From Symsagittifera roscoffensis (lineage: Eukaryota; Xenacoelomorpha; Acoela; Convolutidae), in NCBI RefSeq assembly GCF_963678635.1, contig NC_087066.1, positions 3,097,633-3,161,632 on the forward strand: a stretch of DNA of 64,000 nucleotides, given 5' to 3'. Each line of letters starts with the position of its first letter. Position 1 is the first letter of the stretch. Both the position numbers and the translations under genes were made by a program. The notes under the pieces are model-generated. The model saw only the letters and a list, made by a program, of their open reading frames with translations, ran no database searches and was not told the DNA's origin. This document shows positions 36,801 to 48,179 of this stretch, in pieces.

Positions 36801-37185
36801 CAGGGATGGATCTAAGATTTGCTCGAGGGGGGGCGGATTTTCAGAAAATTTTGTCGATCTTTTTTTAGGTCGACCAAACTGATTTTCTGAGCTCTCTTAA
36901 ACAACTATGAACATTAAAATCACTATAAAAACTCACTATATAAATTTTTGAAAAAAACAGGCCAAACAAGCGTTTTTAAGCAATTTTGAAAAACTTTCAT
37001 CAAAAATTTGTCTTTTTTCGACGTGCGCTCTGCACTTAAAATTAGTATATGTTGGCGCCAAAGGCGCCTTTAGAAAAATTTTAGGGTCCGTCACCAAAAA
37101 TGGATTTCTCAAAGTAGTACAAAGAGGGGACCCTTTGGGTCGGCAGGGGGTCGAATTCCTGAGGGGAAGGGGGCGTATTTGTTTT
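36801..37185. mobile_element. hAT-like MITE, diverged copy
   Basis: Starts CAGGGATGGATCTAAG and contains AGGTCGACCAAACTGATTTT, TTGGCGCCAAAGGCGCC and a G/C-rich end (GGGTCGGCAGGGGGTCG), in the same order as the copy at 20101 read in reverse. The right terminus is unclear. It lies in intron 2. Confidence 0.6.
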
Positions 37186-37472
37186 ACTCTTCTCAAATAA
37201 ATGTTTTACTATTTCCAAAAAAAACCTGATTGAAATTGATGTGTAATCCAATTATACGAAATAATAGGTCCATTTGAAAACAGCTTTACGTAATCATTTT
37301 ATGTTAAAAAAAACATGGATAAAAATGTGATTTTATAAATTTAATTGAGGCATAATTTGCTTTAAATTTTGTTTTATAATAAACACTTCCATAAAAACAA
37401 ACTTTTTTTTTGTAAAGTCATAAACGGGATCGATCAATCTATGTTCTTAACGGAAACGTGTGATGGTTTTAG

Positions 37473-37575
37473 AAAAGACAAATTCGTGAAGTATGTACCG
37501 GACTATGGTGATATCAAGAGCATCACTCTGTATCATGATGGAAGCGGCCTTTTATCACCTTGGCAAATCAAAAGT
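37473..37575 (+). CDS. Secreted multi-PLAT protein, exon 3 (PLAT domain 1, middle)
   Basis: The exon encodes KDKFVKYVPDYGDIKSITLY followed by HDGSGLLSPWQIKS, the central part of a PLAT domain. In this family the D-x-F...(D)-L/Y-G-x-(I/L)-K...H-D-x-x-G...W order is highly characteristic. The first base completes the Lys codon begun in exon 2 (AA|A). The acceptor is GATGGTTTTAG and the donor is AAAAGT|GTGAGT. Length is 103 bases, phase 2 in, phase 0 out. Upstream codons are also open, but using them would break the normal domain spacing, so the acceptor at 37471-37472 is preferred. Confidence 0.85.
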
Positions 37576-38889
37576 GTGAGTAGGTGTTTGAGTTTACCTC
37601 AGAAAAAGTAGTAGCATGTCAACTATCTCTATGTAGGAAGCAACTGAAATTTTTAATTTATAAGAAAAATGGTCATAAAAATTGTAGCCGACATTTGTAC
37701 AGAATGCTTGGAAGCCACGTTATACTGTATCAAATGCATAAAATGAATGAACGCATGAGGTATTGATTGAATTATCAAATTAATTAGACTTGTAATCGTT
37801 AGTCTGATTTTTTTTTCAAAATAAACTGTAACTTTTGCTATTTTGTGCTTGGGTTGATTATTTTCTCCCGACAAATTTCGACCTTTTTAGGTAACTTTGG
37901 CCCTTTTGAGATTATTAAGAGCAATGAACGTAGTGAAAACTCTTATATAAGTCTTGCTATTTTTTTGTTTTTTTTTTCAGGAAAAAGGCTTAAAATGATC
38001 ATAAAACTCTGTACTAACTACAGATTTGCATTTACACATATTGATGCAATTATAAATGTACTTAGTTATTTATGCACTTTTTGAGTTCAATGAAATTAAT
38101 CTGCTGAAAGTGACGTGAATAACACTCTCCAAATACAAACGTGGAAATGGCGCGAAAAAACGTGAACGATTTCTAGTTTCGAAAAGGGGAACTTAACTTT
38201 TAGATTTCCAGCGGAATAAAACTTTACCTGTTGATCCAATTTTCTCAAGTTGGGTTAATGTTATCAAAAAAGTGCCGATCGTAAATCATTCTTGCAATTC
38301 AAAGAGCCTAAAAGACATCTTTTTTCTTTGAAGTTCGAAAGTTGAGATTTCTTTCTCCAAAGCCAGTGTTTTATATGTTAACTGGCGTTCATTACTCATT
38401 TCCAATCTTCGAATGGCTCTGATTAATATGCAAAATTTGTATTCGCATGACCTATGAGCGGCGTTCAGCCCGTTTCATAGATTGTTCCAAATGAAATTGA
38501 GGCAAGCTCGTTGTATAAATAAAACATTGGTAGACGTTAAAAACATAGCGAGTACTTTTAACTTTACATAGAGTGCAAGAAGAAGGTTTTTAGAAAAAAA
38601 ATGTCCCATATTCTTTGTGTGGAACAATCGGGAAACAACTATTTTAGAGATACTGAAGGTCTTTTAGAAAATTGTGCGTTTTCACAGAAAAAAGTTATAC
38701 CGTGTGAAAGATAGTAAGAATTCAGCTCGAACTTGATTTTTTTCTTTAGGACAGTTTTTTTGATTAAAATTATGGTTTTGGATGCCAGTTTGGTTTGCCC
38801 ATTTGGGATAAAAGTTTGCACGAAACAGCAAATGTCTTTGAACGCGTAGAATAAATGGTAAACAATTCCTTTGAAAATGGAAAATAAAA
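37576..38889. other. Intron 3, first part
   Basis: AT-rich intronic sequence. No repeat family or gene was recognised; open stretches on either strand lack domains. Confidence 0.5.
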
Positions 38890-39560
38890 TGAAAGAGACT
38901 GCTTGTATCAATGCGAAACCCTGAATGTTCCGACTGCCTTTTAAGGACTATGGAGCAGTAATAACATAAAAAGTTTACATGTAATAAAATAAGTTTACAT
39001 GTAATATAAGAAAACATATTTAGGTAAGAGAACCAATTGGACACAAAATTATCACTTTGTTTCTAATTTTTTAATGTATCAATTAAAGTTGAACTACACT
39101 TACATAGCTCGTGCGATTTTTTTTTCAGCGAAAACTTTTTCAAGCTGCAGTTTGATTTTTCGCAGTTTGATTTTTTAAGTTTCATTTCGTTTTTGTTAAA
39201 AGAAGATTCAAACTCCAAAATAAAACAGCAAATTTTATGAAATTTCTAACACTTGGATTTAAATTTTCAGAATTTTATCGAAAATGTCAAAAATAATTTT
39301 GTTGTCATTAAAAAATTTTTCTACAAAACTCATTCCGGACAAATTAAAAGAAATCCAAGACTTTCAACAAATTGTTCTCTGCCTCAAGTATTCTTGTTTC
39401 TCCGGTTTTCGAAGGAAAAAACAAAATGATTGCTCTCGGTGTGGTTTTTTTTCAGACAAATTGAAGAAAAACAACTGAAGAAAAAACAAAAGAAAAAAAC
39501 CACCCCGAGGAAAAATATTCTGTTATATTTGTTGCGAAAGTTGGACCAATTGGGAAGGTT
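38890..39560 (+). repeat. Dispersed hairpin element, interrupted copy
   Basis: The 5' end reads GACTGCTTGTATCAATGCGA, then ACCCTGAATGTTCCGACTGC and GGAGCAGTAATAACATAA. At 39490-39560 a 3'-end-like stretch reads ACCACCCCGAGG, ATATTCTGTTATATTTGTTG, CGAAAGTTGGA. The 5' hairpin has decayed. The middle overlaps another duplication (39020-40080). Confidence 0.5.
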
Positions 39561-40080
39561 TTGTTATAAAAAATTTTTAGGCAATAGAACCAATTGGACA
39601 CAAAAAATATCACCCTGTTCCTATTTTTTATTATTTATCAATTAACGTTGAAAGACACTAATATAGTTCGCGCGACGCTTTTGATAACTTTTTTCAGCTA
39701 AAATTTTTTCCAGCTCAATTTTGACCTTTTGCGGTTTGATTTATGATTTATTTTGAAATCAATTCGTTTTTTTCAAAAATAATTCAAATAGCATAATTGA
39801 TAAAAGCACGTGAAAAATAACTAGCTTTGAAAATGGGTTTCAATTTTCAAATTTCATCGAAATTAAGAAAAATAAACTTCGTGTTAGAAAAAAGACTTTC
39901 TACAAAACTCATTCCAGACAAATTAAAGGGAAGGCAGGGCATTCAACAATTTGGCCTGACTCGAATAATCATGTTTCTCCGGTTTCCGAAGGAAGTGACA
40001 GAATGTTTCCGCTCGGTGTGGTTATTTCTTCAGACAAGTTTCAACTTTATAACTAGCATTTTTTGACGCAAATGTTCTTC
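39020..40080. repeat. Diverged tandem duplication of about 0.56 kb
   Basis: GAGAACCAATTGGACACAAA (39029) recurs as TAGAACCAATTGGACACAAA (39587). CTACAAAACTCATTCCGGAC (39319) recurs as CTACAAAACTCATTCCAGAC (39900). The words that follow, such as TGTTTCTCCGGTTT and CTCGGTGTGG, keep their order. The copies are well diverged. Confidence 0.7.
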
Positions 40081-40984
40081 TTATAAGCAGTTATCTTTGT
40101 CCCGAGATCACATTAAAACCGTTCAAGCCAGATTATTTTTCATAAACTTATGTGGGTTTAAAAGTTTTGTCAATTTGGCCGGTTTGGGAAAATTAATGCG
40201 CGATACATTCCAAGCTACTAACACAAAAGCGGAGACTTAATCAGTCTTAGAAATTGTTTATAATTGTATTTAGGCAAGCTTTCTGGTCTATTTAATTTTT
40301 CGCAAGATGTGAAAAATACCTTTTTAAATTTTACATTGCGTGTGATGAAAAATCAAAAAATCTCAAAAAATGTTTGAAATGTGTTTTTTTTCTGGAAAAT
40401 TCATCATATTTTTAAAGCAAGCACAAGTCAAGGGCAAGTCAAAGCTTTCTGTTCCTCATAGCATGAGCTGATAGAAAACTTGTGCCACTAATGCGATTTA
40501 TCCTCAAGAGAAAGGGTCAAAGTGCAGCTGTTCATCTGCTCACGGAAAACCGCTGTTATGCCCTCACACGACCTTAAGAGATCTAAAAGTTGTTATAACA
40601 ATCACTTTTTGATAATCTGTCCCAGTTTGAGAAAATGATCATTATCCAACTTTTTTCAGAAGAAAATCAAACAAATTTTACAATTAAAGCTCAAAATGAC
40701 AAAATGTGCTCGCTTAATTCTTAAACAAAATTTGAATTATATGATTATTTCGTGGTAGCCATCAGATTTTTAGATCTTTAAATGTTTGTTCAGATACACA
40801 AAATGGATTTTGTGAAGATTTGAACAGCTCGCATTTCACATTATGGCCTTTTTCCATATAGATAAATCGTTTTAGCTTATCTCGACTTGAACTTGAAAGA
40901 TGAAAATGAGTGAAGGGCAATTGTAAAATAAAACAGTTGATGTGGCTTATTCTTTCAAATTACCTATTTGAAAAAAATAATTAA
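40081..40984. other. Intron 3, second part
   Basis: No gene or repeat recognised in this AT-rich stretch. Confidence 0.5.
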
Positions 40985-41500
40985 GCAAAATTTCTCGTAT
41001 CAGGGAAAAACTTTGGTTTTTCCAAAGCCTGTAAGCTCTATAGAGTCGGGTTAATTTGATAATAATTGATAAAATTTTGAAAAAAAACTCAATATTTTTG
41101 AATATTTTTGAAAACCATCCCCCAACATGCAAGTGCAAAGTGATGAATTTTGCATACAGCAAAAGTATTGAATAGTCCAAACAGCATGCCTCAATTCAAC
41201 TTGCAATAAGCTCTAAGACGGATTAGTTCTTACACTTTAATAGTTTTTAAAATACATCGAGCTGTAATTACCCCAAATTGGCCAAACTGACTATACTTAA
41301 ACCCCTATAAGTAAACAAAAGTTATCACTGGTGACAAATGTTTTCAAATTTTATTTCAAGACAAAAACAATTTTTGGATGAAATAAAAAATCAGTCAAAA
41401 TTCCCTGTTAAAAAGTCGAAGTTTGTTTGGAGAAAAAAACCAACTGAGCACAATTATTCCGTCACTTTCTTCGAATGTCGGAAGAATAATGTATAATACG
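40985..41500 (+). repeat. Dispersed hairpin element, diverged copy
   Basis: Starts TTTCTCGTATCAGGGAAAAA and ends CACAATTATTCCGTCACTTT, TTCGAATGTCGGAAGAATAA. Its middle resembles 19600-19850 (AAATTGGCCAAACTG, TTAAACCCCTATAAG). It ends some 70 bases before PLAT exon 4. Confidence 0.5.
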
Positions 41501-41571
41501 TTTTCTTACGTTGAATATCATGTAAAAGACTAACATATGATGTCGACGGTGAAAAAATTGATTTGTTCCAG

Positions 41572-41674
41572 GTTAATATTTTCTGGGCGAAGGATGCTTC
41601 CTGGACTCATTTTAATTACGACGAAAAATGGATCAAAGATGGTGAAAAAATTCCAATGTACCCCGACAGAGCAG
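41572..41674 (+). CDS. Secreted multi-PLAT protein, exon 4 (PLAT domain 1, end)
   Basis: The exon encodes VNIFWAKDASWTHFNYDEKW, then IKDGEKIPMYPDRA plus one base. This is the last strand pair of a PLAT domain, where the family has V-x-I..., an aromatic/Cys-Asn segment and W-(L/I). The usual Cys-Asn pair before the Trp is replaced here by Tyr-Asp-Glu-Lys. The acceptor is TTTGTTCCAG and the donor GCAG|GTATAA. Length is 103 bases, phase 0 in, phase 1 out. That is the phase needed by exon 5. The following intron is 19.9 kb and contains the virus-like segment. Confidence 0.8.
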
Positions 41675-42174
41675 GTATAACAAAAACAAACCCATCTAAG
41701 CAATCTAACCTTCTTTATTTTCTGGAGAAATAGAAAACTCCGTATTCGAACGGATTTTTTATGGATAACAAAGAAGATTTCCAGAAATCTTCTGCAGATT
41801 CAAAACATGAATTTTCAGCGGATATTCTAATGAAAATATTGATCCGTGCAAACGTGATATCAAAATGCACCTATGCACTTTCGAAATATGTAACATTACA
41901 AAAAACCGAGACAGCTAAGATTTTGGTTTCAGAATTTTTGCAGTTTTTTCGACTCTCTGCAGTTTTTTTGACTAACTTTTTCGTTCTTATTCTAAAAAAT
42001 GCTTTTTAGTTGCGCTTAACTTGGTTTTTCATAAATTTGCTTCACGCTTTTCAAATCGTTTGTACTGAATTTGATTGAAAAGTTATTTCCTAACAAACAA
42101 TCATATGTCCTAACTAGCAATTTTTTTATTGCTGTTAAGTTCTGCATCTCCGCAGTCAACACTTTTTTACAACG

Positions 42175-42225
42175 AAACAAGACTACTCGTATCAGGGCAA
42201 AGCCCCGACTGTTTCGACTGCCTTT
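42175..42225 (+). repeat. Dispersed hairpin element, 5' end (truncated)
   Basis: Reads ACTACTCGTATCAGGGCAAA, GCCCCGACTGTTTCGACTGC, then breaks off at the first unit of the 1.13 kb tandem repeat. A matching 3' end (ATTCTGTTACTTTCGTATCG, AAAGTCGGAGCAATAACG) is found inside that unit at 42723-42770. The repeat may therefore have formed within one such element. Confidence 0.55.
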
Positions 42226-42998
42226 ACAACAATTATCAATCCAATCAAAATTACAATCAAAAGCAAAAATTATTTCGAACGGAAAATACCAATTTGAAAT
42301 GCGATCTCGATTATCTCCAAGATCCGTATTTATAAAACTAATGATTTTAAGCACGAGGTAGCTTTCTCATAGATTAATTTCAAATAAAGTACACCGTCTG
42401 TTTGTCACGCTATTTTTTTCGGCCGGATAGATTCGTGCAACTTCTTAGTCTAATACCAATCTTAATCTTACTCTTTTATCTCCTAGTCCCAATAGATCTA
42501 GTCTATGCTGGTATTTGCGGGTTAGGTTTTTGGAATTCGTCCAAAGGAGAACAACTGTCTTCTAAGATTTATTCAAAGTGTTCTGGTGCTGAAACTACAA
42601 GTATTTTCATCACTACAAATAGTTGTCAGTGTTAGTTAGTAATATATGTAGTATGATTGTAAAAATTCTGTCAAAAATGGCTAGTTAAAAATTCCGAAAT
42701 TAATCCGAAGAAACCCGCCCCCCCGCACAATTATTCTGTTACTTTCGTATCGAAAGTCGGAGCAATAACGATGATCCCCAACATATCTTGGTTACCAGTT
42801 TTGACTAGAATCTATTGAGACCTGATAAACCAAAGACAAATTAATTCCCTGAGTTCTAGAACACATCAGTGAAGTGTTTCGTGACCCAGAAAATTCACGA
42901 AAAGCACTACAAATTTTTTGTTATATTTAAAATACACCATTTTACAAAATTGAAAAATTAATTCAGAGAGAACAATTTAGAGACAAAATTACTTAGAA

Positions 42999-43151
42999 AT
43001 GAAACAGACGATGTGTCGCTCGTGCAACAGAATCATGACACTGCTGTGCATCGCTGTTACCACAGTGATATCAAGCTTTTCGGTAAAAACAAACATCATG
43101 AACGAAACTGCAATGCATTTCTAAAATATATTACAGGTTTCCAAACCCAAG
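42999..43151 (+). CDS. Candidate secreted-peptide 5' exons, tandem copy 1 (signal exon plus 15-nt microexon)
   Basis: From the ATG at 42999 the sequence encodes MKQTMCRSCNRIMTLLCIAV then TTVISSFS, a signal-peptide-like N-terminus. It ends in phase 0 at TCG|GTAAAA (43082). A 54-base candidate intron with a TTCTAAAAT branch-like word and ATTACAG acceptor follows. Next is the 15-base exon GTTTCCAAACCCAAG (43137-43151; VSKPK) with donor GTAAAA. No further exon is recognised in the unit, so this is the 5' part of an unknown gene. Its end phase (0) does not fit the downstream PLAT exon (phase 1), which argues against it being an alternative start of that gene. Splicing is inferred only. Confidence 0.4.
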
Positions 43152-44131
43152 GTAAAATAATTTGTTGAAGCTCTACAATGATATGACAATTAAATGGACA
43201 TTTGCCATTTATTTTGTACCAAAATTTTTTTCACTCCACAAATAATCACACACAGAAACAAATAAACAGCAGCAAGAAAATACAATTTACAAAATTTCAC
43301 CAATAGACATTCAAAATTTACACAACAATTATCACCAATAGACATTCAAAGTTTATACAACAATTATCAATCCAATCAAAATTACAATCAAAAGCAAAAA
43401 TTATTTCGAACGGAAAATACCAATTTGAAATGCGATCTCGATTATCTCCAAGATCCGTATTTATAAAACTAATGATTTTAAGCACGAGGTAGCTTTCTCA
43501 TAGATTAATTTCAAATAAAGTACACCGTCTGTTTGTCACGTTTTTTTTTTTCGGCCGGATAGATTCGCGCAACTTCTTAGTCTAATACCAATCTTAATCT
43601 TACTCTTTTATCTCCTAGTCCCAATAAATCTAGTCTATGCTGGTATTTGCGGGTTAGGTTTTTGGAATTCGTCCAAAGGAGAACAACTGTTTTCTAAGAT
43701 TTATTCAAATTGTTCTGGTGCTGAAACTACAAGTATTTTCATCACTACAAATAGTTGTCAGTGTTAGTTAGTAATATATGTAGTATGATTATAAAAATTC
43801 TGTCAAAAATGGCTAGTTAAAAATTCCGAAATTAATCCGAAGAAACCCGCCCCCCCCGCACAATTATTTTGTTACTTTCGTATCGAAAGTCGGAGCAATA
43901 ACGATGATCCCCAACATATCTTGGTTACCAGTTTTGACTAGAATCTTTTGAGACCTGATAAACCAAAGACAAATTAATTCCCTGAGTTCTAGAACACATC
44001 AGTGAAGTGTTTCGTGACCCAGAAAATTCACAAAAAGCGCTACAAATTTTTTGTTATATTTAAAATACACCATTTTACAAAATTGAAAAATTAATTCAGA
44101 GAGAACAATTTAGAGACAAAATTACTTAGAA

Positions 44132-44284
44132 ATGAAACAGACGATGTGTCGCTCGTGCAACAGAATCATGACACTGCTGTGCATCGTTGTTACCACAGTG
44201 ATATCAAGCTTTTCGGTAAAAACAAACATCATGAACGAAACTGCAATGCATTTCTAAAATATATTACAGTTTTCCAAACCCAAG
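44132..44284 (+). CDS. Candidate secreted-peptide 5' exons, tandem copy 2
   Basis: Same arrangement as at 42999-43151: an 84-base signal exon (44132-44215), a 54-base candidate intron and a 15-base microexon (44270-44284). One Ala codon becomes Val in the hydrophobic core. The first microexon base changes, giving FSKPK in place of VSKPK. The reading frame and all splice sites are retained in both copies, which fits recent duplication but does not prove function. Confidence 0.35.
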
Positions 44285-44618
44285 GTAAAATAAATTGTTG
44301 AAGCTCTACAATGATATAACAATTAAATGGACATTTGCCATTTATTTTATACCAAAATTTTTTTCACTCCACAAATAATCACACACAGAAACAAATAAAC
44401 AGCAGCAAGAAAATACAATTTACAAAATTTCACCAATAGACATTCAAAATTTACACAACAATTATCACCAATAGACATTCAAAGTTTATACAACAATTAT
44501 CAATCCAAACAAAATTACAATCAAAAGCAAAAATTATTTCGAACGGAAAATACCAATTTGAAATGCGATCTCGATTATCTCCAAGATCCGTATTTATAAA
44601 ACTAATGATTTTAAGCAC

Positions 44619-45122
44619 GAGGTAGCTTTCTCATAGATTAATTTCAAATAAAGTACACCGTCTGTTTGTCACGTTTTTTTTTTCGGCCGGATAGATTCGT
44701 GCAACTTCTTAGTCTAATACCAATCTTAATCTTACTCTTTTATCTCCTAGTCCCAATAAATCTAGTCTATGCTGGTATTTGCGGGTTAGGTTTTTGGAAT
44801 TCGTCCAAAGGAGAACAACTGTTTTCTAAGATTTATTCACATTGTTCAACAACAAAAAAGACCCTAGGAAGGTTGAAGAAATATAAAGATGTGGAACCAG
44901 ATCTAAACGGGTATTTATCAATGATTAAACTTAGAACACAGTTGTTCTCATTCTGGTGTACACTAGATCTATTGAGACTAAGAGATATAAGGGTAAGATT
45001 AAGATTGGTGTTAGACTAAGAAGTTGCACGAATCTATCCGGCCGAAAATAAGATAGCGTGACGAGCAGACGGTCTACCTTATCTGAAATTACTCTATGAG
45101 CATAACCAAAAAATCATAACTC
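44619..45122. mobile_element. Foldback element of the TIR-G family, about 0.5 kb
   Basis: The left arm (44619-44838: GAGGTAGCTTTCTCATAGAT, ACACCGTCTGTTTGTCACG, GTGCAACTTCTTAGTCTAAT) is the inverse of the right arm (about 44930-45122: ATTGGTGTTAGACTAAGAAG, TTGCACGAATCTATCCGGCC, ATTACTCTATGAGCATAACC). The loop holds ATGTGGAACCAGATCTAAAC, also found next to the arms at 26.3 and 55.65 kb. The termini appear to be GAGGTAGC and, inverted, GAGTTATG. There is no transposase. Confidence 0.7.
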
Positions 45123-46019
45123 ATCTGGTGCAATCAAAAGTCTCCAACAGACCTTAAATAACCTAGAATTAGACAAAAATTAGATTAGAATTAGACAAAT
45201 ACAAATTTTCAAAAATGTTATATGATAAGAACTTTGTAGATATGTCTCTACGACTCAATAGATCAGATCCAATATTCCGAGCAATACGAGAACTACCCGG
45301 TATTGGAAGATAACGTCAAACAAGAAACCACATACGACTAGGAAGAAATCTACCAATCGATTTCATGATTATGCGACAAAAACAAGATCAAATTTTTGTT
45401 TTTAGAATACTGCCAGAAGTAAATTTAAATTTTCATTTACTGACATAAAATTATGAAGAGTCATCTTCAATAACCTTTCATGGCGCTAAATTTAACATTT
45501 ATACAATAAGGACTGATAAAAACAGCATTTTTGTCGTTTTCCTTAAATCAGCTGTAGATTAATAACATCTTGAAAAAATATTTATTGATTAGAAAAATAC
45601 AAAAATTAGTTAGTATAAATCATACATTTTTAGTATATATATAAATCATCTCCTCATCCCAGCTTTATCACCTAAAACATAACAGCAAATATCAAAACAA
45701 ACAATCATCAAAACTAAAACTTAACCTTTTTAACATAACCCTTTATTGATAAACTATCAAGGCTTACCCTTGTTTTCATTTAATTAATTTCTTTTTAATT
45801 AACAGATCGTCAAGGCGTCCCTTGGATCAATAAATTAAATTAAATAATATCTTAAATTTTGATCATCCAGGCTTATCTTTGGATGAAATAGAACAATTTT
45901 GTTCTCCCCCTCCCAATTTATTTAGTGTCTAAGGACCTCAATTGTCGGTTCACTTCCCAACCCTTATCAAAGACCCAAAATTAACAGAAATTTTTCAAAA
46001 ACTAACCATTTCAATTAGG
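45123..46019. other. Leader region of the virus-like segment
   Basis: A-rich, G-poor sequence with no clear gene. Three related imperfect hairpins of the form CAAGGCTTACCCTTG, CAAGGCGTCCCTTGG and CCAGGCTTATCTTTGG lie at about 45750-45890, spaced some 60 bases apart. Confidence 0.4.
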
Positions 46020-48106
46020 ATGAACAGTGAAGAACTTCAGTTACTCATCCTTCACTTGATCCCCATCCTCTTAGATGACCCAGGCTAAAATACTTAAATT
46101 TAGTAAGTCATAAAATAGAAACGACCCAAGTTTCAAACGGAAACAAAAACAGACTAGATCATGACTCTTTCTACCAAAGTAAAATAAAAAAACTACTAAA
46201 TCTCAGCCCTGACGATTGTAAAAACGAACTTAGACGGTTAAAAATCACATCAAACAAAGACATAACCAGAAAATTGTTAATTTTTCAAGTTTTCCCAGAC
46301 TCTGCACATCAAGCCGAACTGGAAAGATACCAAGGTCACATAAAACTAGACGACAAATGTCCTTTCCACGGAGCACATGGAAGATTAACTTACAAACTCC
46401 ATGATAAAAATTGGATACCACACATTGGAATAAACAACCCCTCAAATTGTAAAGCTGACGCTAAAAATAAATGATACCAAGAAAGAAGTTTTTTGGTTGG
46501 AAGATACAACTTGAAAAAGTTCAACTAACACGAGATTCAAAAGCTGGCACTATAATTTATCAAGGACTCAGTCTCCCTTGCAAAAAGAACCAAGGATACT
46601 GCGATCCTACTACACCAACACAAGCAGCAATTGTTTGGTTTCCCGAAGACACTCGTACCATATTTCAAGTAGCAAAAATACACGCTAGATGATAAAAGTT
46701 CAGCAAAAATTTTTTGTTGAACCAATCCTTTATGAAAATCTGAACCCTGATCAAATCAGACAGAGTAATTATAAATTAAGAAACATTCATAATGTAGAAA
46801 ATAAATTGACACGCTTCCAAAAATACCCAGAAACGGAATTTGCATGTAAATACACCAAACCACATTACAAAACACAATTCTTAGAAATTCTTGTTGAATA
46901 CGAACAAGGTTTCTACATGAATACAGGAAAACTAATTATAGATCCAATGGCAACATCCCACTCAACCAGTGACAAAAATTCATATATCCCAGTAAACCTT
47001 CTAAAAACACAGGAAATATTGGTGGAAAAATAAAACCACAAGACAAAGACAGTATACGTTTACAAGGACTATCACTAATGGACAACGCTTATTTTGGCGC
47101 AATTCACTATGACATATACCTAGACTTGAAACTAGACTATACAATAAGTAGAATTTTTCAAGAAATATCTTTAACAGAACTTGAAACACTACGTCAATTA
47201 TGCGAACTTGAAAGAACACAAATTTTACAATCACTTGCACTAGCAGTAATAAAAATCCCTTATGCAGGATATTTACTATCAGTTAATAGATCAAATTTCA
47301 TTGACTACGATGAAAACGTATTATGGTATTACATTTGTACCAGAAAAGTATCACCTTTATATGTTTTTGAAGACAAAGGTGCTATAAAAGAATCCAAATA
47401 TGCTACAAAAACAAGGTACATTTTGTTGATACACTCTGCCGAAGAAATTAGTTTTGGGATACAGCAGTCCCATGTGGATCAAAAAATGGCAACAATGTAG
47501 TACAATTAAACCCTGACGAAGATAAATACTACCTTCTCACACCATATCCTACACTTATGCAACCACTAAAAAGTTTTCACCAGAAAGCATTAGAACTATT
47601 GCCCGCAATCCAAATATCGATTTACAATCGATCGGCATATAAACTAAATCCGACATTCAACATCACATACGTACACAACAATTTCAAAAATTACTCTCGA
47701 AAATGGACACTATACAACGACAACCTATAGATCAAAACCTACGCAAACTTGCAGAAACAGCAGGGCTTTTCAGACATATAGGAACAAGACTATAGCGGAT
47801 ATTTTAAAAATATAAAAGAGTACCTTTACTTGAATGACGAAAAAAAACAGGCCAAAAGATATATCACCAATAAATATTTTTAGTCTTGTAAATTTGAAAA
47901 ACGAACTTCTTGCCTTTCTTAGATGGCCCTACTACATCTTAGAAAGACTGACTATATTATACGCAAGGTTTAACTTTCTTGGATTTTTTTTCTCTCCCTT
48001 AAAAGGAATCTACAAAACATGCGCAATACACACACAAGTAAAGAAACAAGCAAGCGTAGCACGCATACTTTTTGAGGATTTTTTGGAATATTTTCTACAT
48101 CAATAA
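46020..48106 (+). pseudogene. Viral envelope-type glycoprotein gene, broken
   Basis: A chain of open segments in changing frames reads as one old membrane-glycoprotein gene of roughly 650 codons. Segments are 46020-46088 (22 codons with a hydrophobic LQLLILHLIPILL, signal-like), 46079-46474, 46471-46692, 46689-47033, about 47003-47500, 47401-47730 (one in-frame TAG at 47449) and 47834-48106. Paired Cys (CKKNQGYCDPT), an aromatic WFPEDTRTIF block and, near the end, a hydrophobic stretch (FNFLGFFFSPLKGIYK) before a charged tail fit a class of viral fusion/attachment proteins. Jingchuvirales-like glycoproteins captured in arthropod BEL/Pao elements are my best guess, from memory of family style only. 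At least four frameshifts make it nonfunctional. The final segment lies inside the 3.86 kb duplication and recurs at 51696-51968. Confidence 0.5.
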
Positions 48107-48179
48107 ATAAAATACTTTTAGACACTCAATTAAAAGAATACAATACCAAGCTATCAACAACACCCAACACATAAGATGA

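Larger units (their letters stand above)
42226..44838. repeat. Tandem repeat, 1.13 kb unit, 2.3 copies
   Basis: Units 42226-43356, 43357-44489 and a partial third (44490-44838) all start ACAACAATTATCAATCCAAW and are nearly identical. Each full unit carries, in order, an inverted-repeat arm of the TIR-G family (from about 42360 and 43495), a 3' end of the dispersed hairpin element, a signal-peptide exon with a microexon, and a short ACCAATAGACATTCAAA doublet. The third unit ends in the foldback at 44619-45122. The few differences point to recent amplification. Confidence 0.9.

Noticed and set aside
42999-44284. Alternative first exons of the PLAT gene
   Set aside because: The leader exon and microexon end in phase 0, while the only downstream PLAT exon in the window (61619) needs phase 1.
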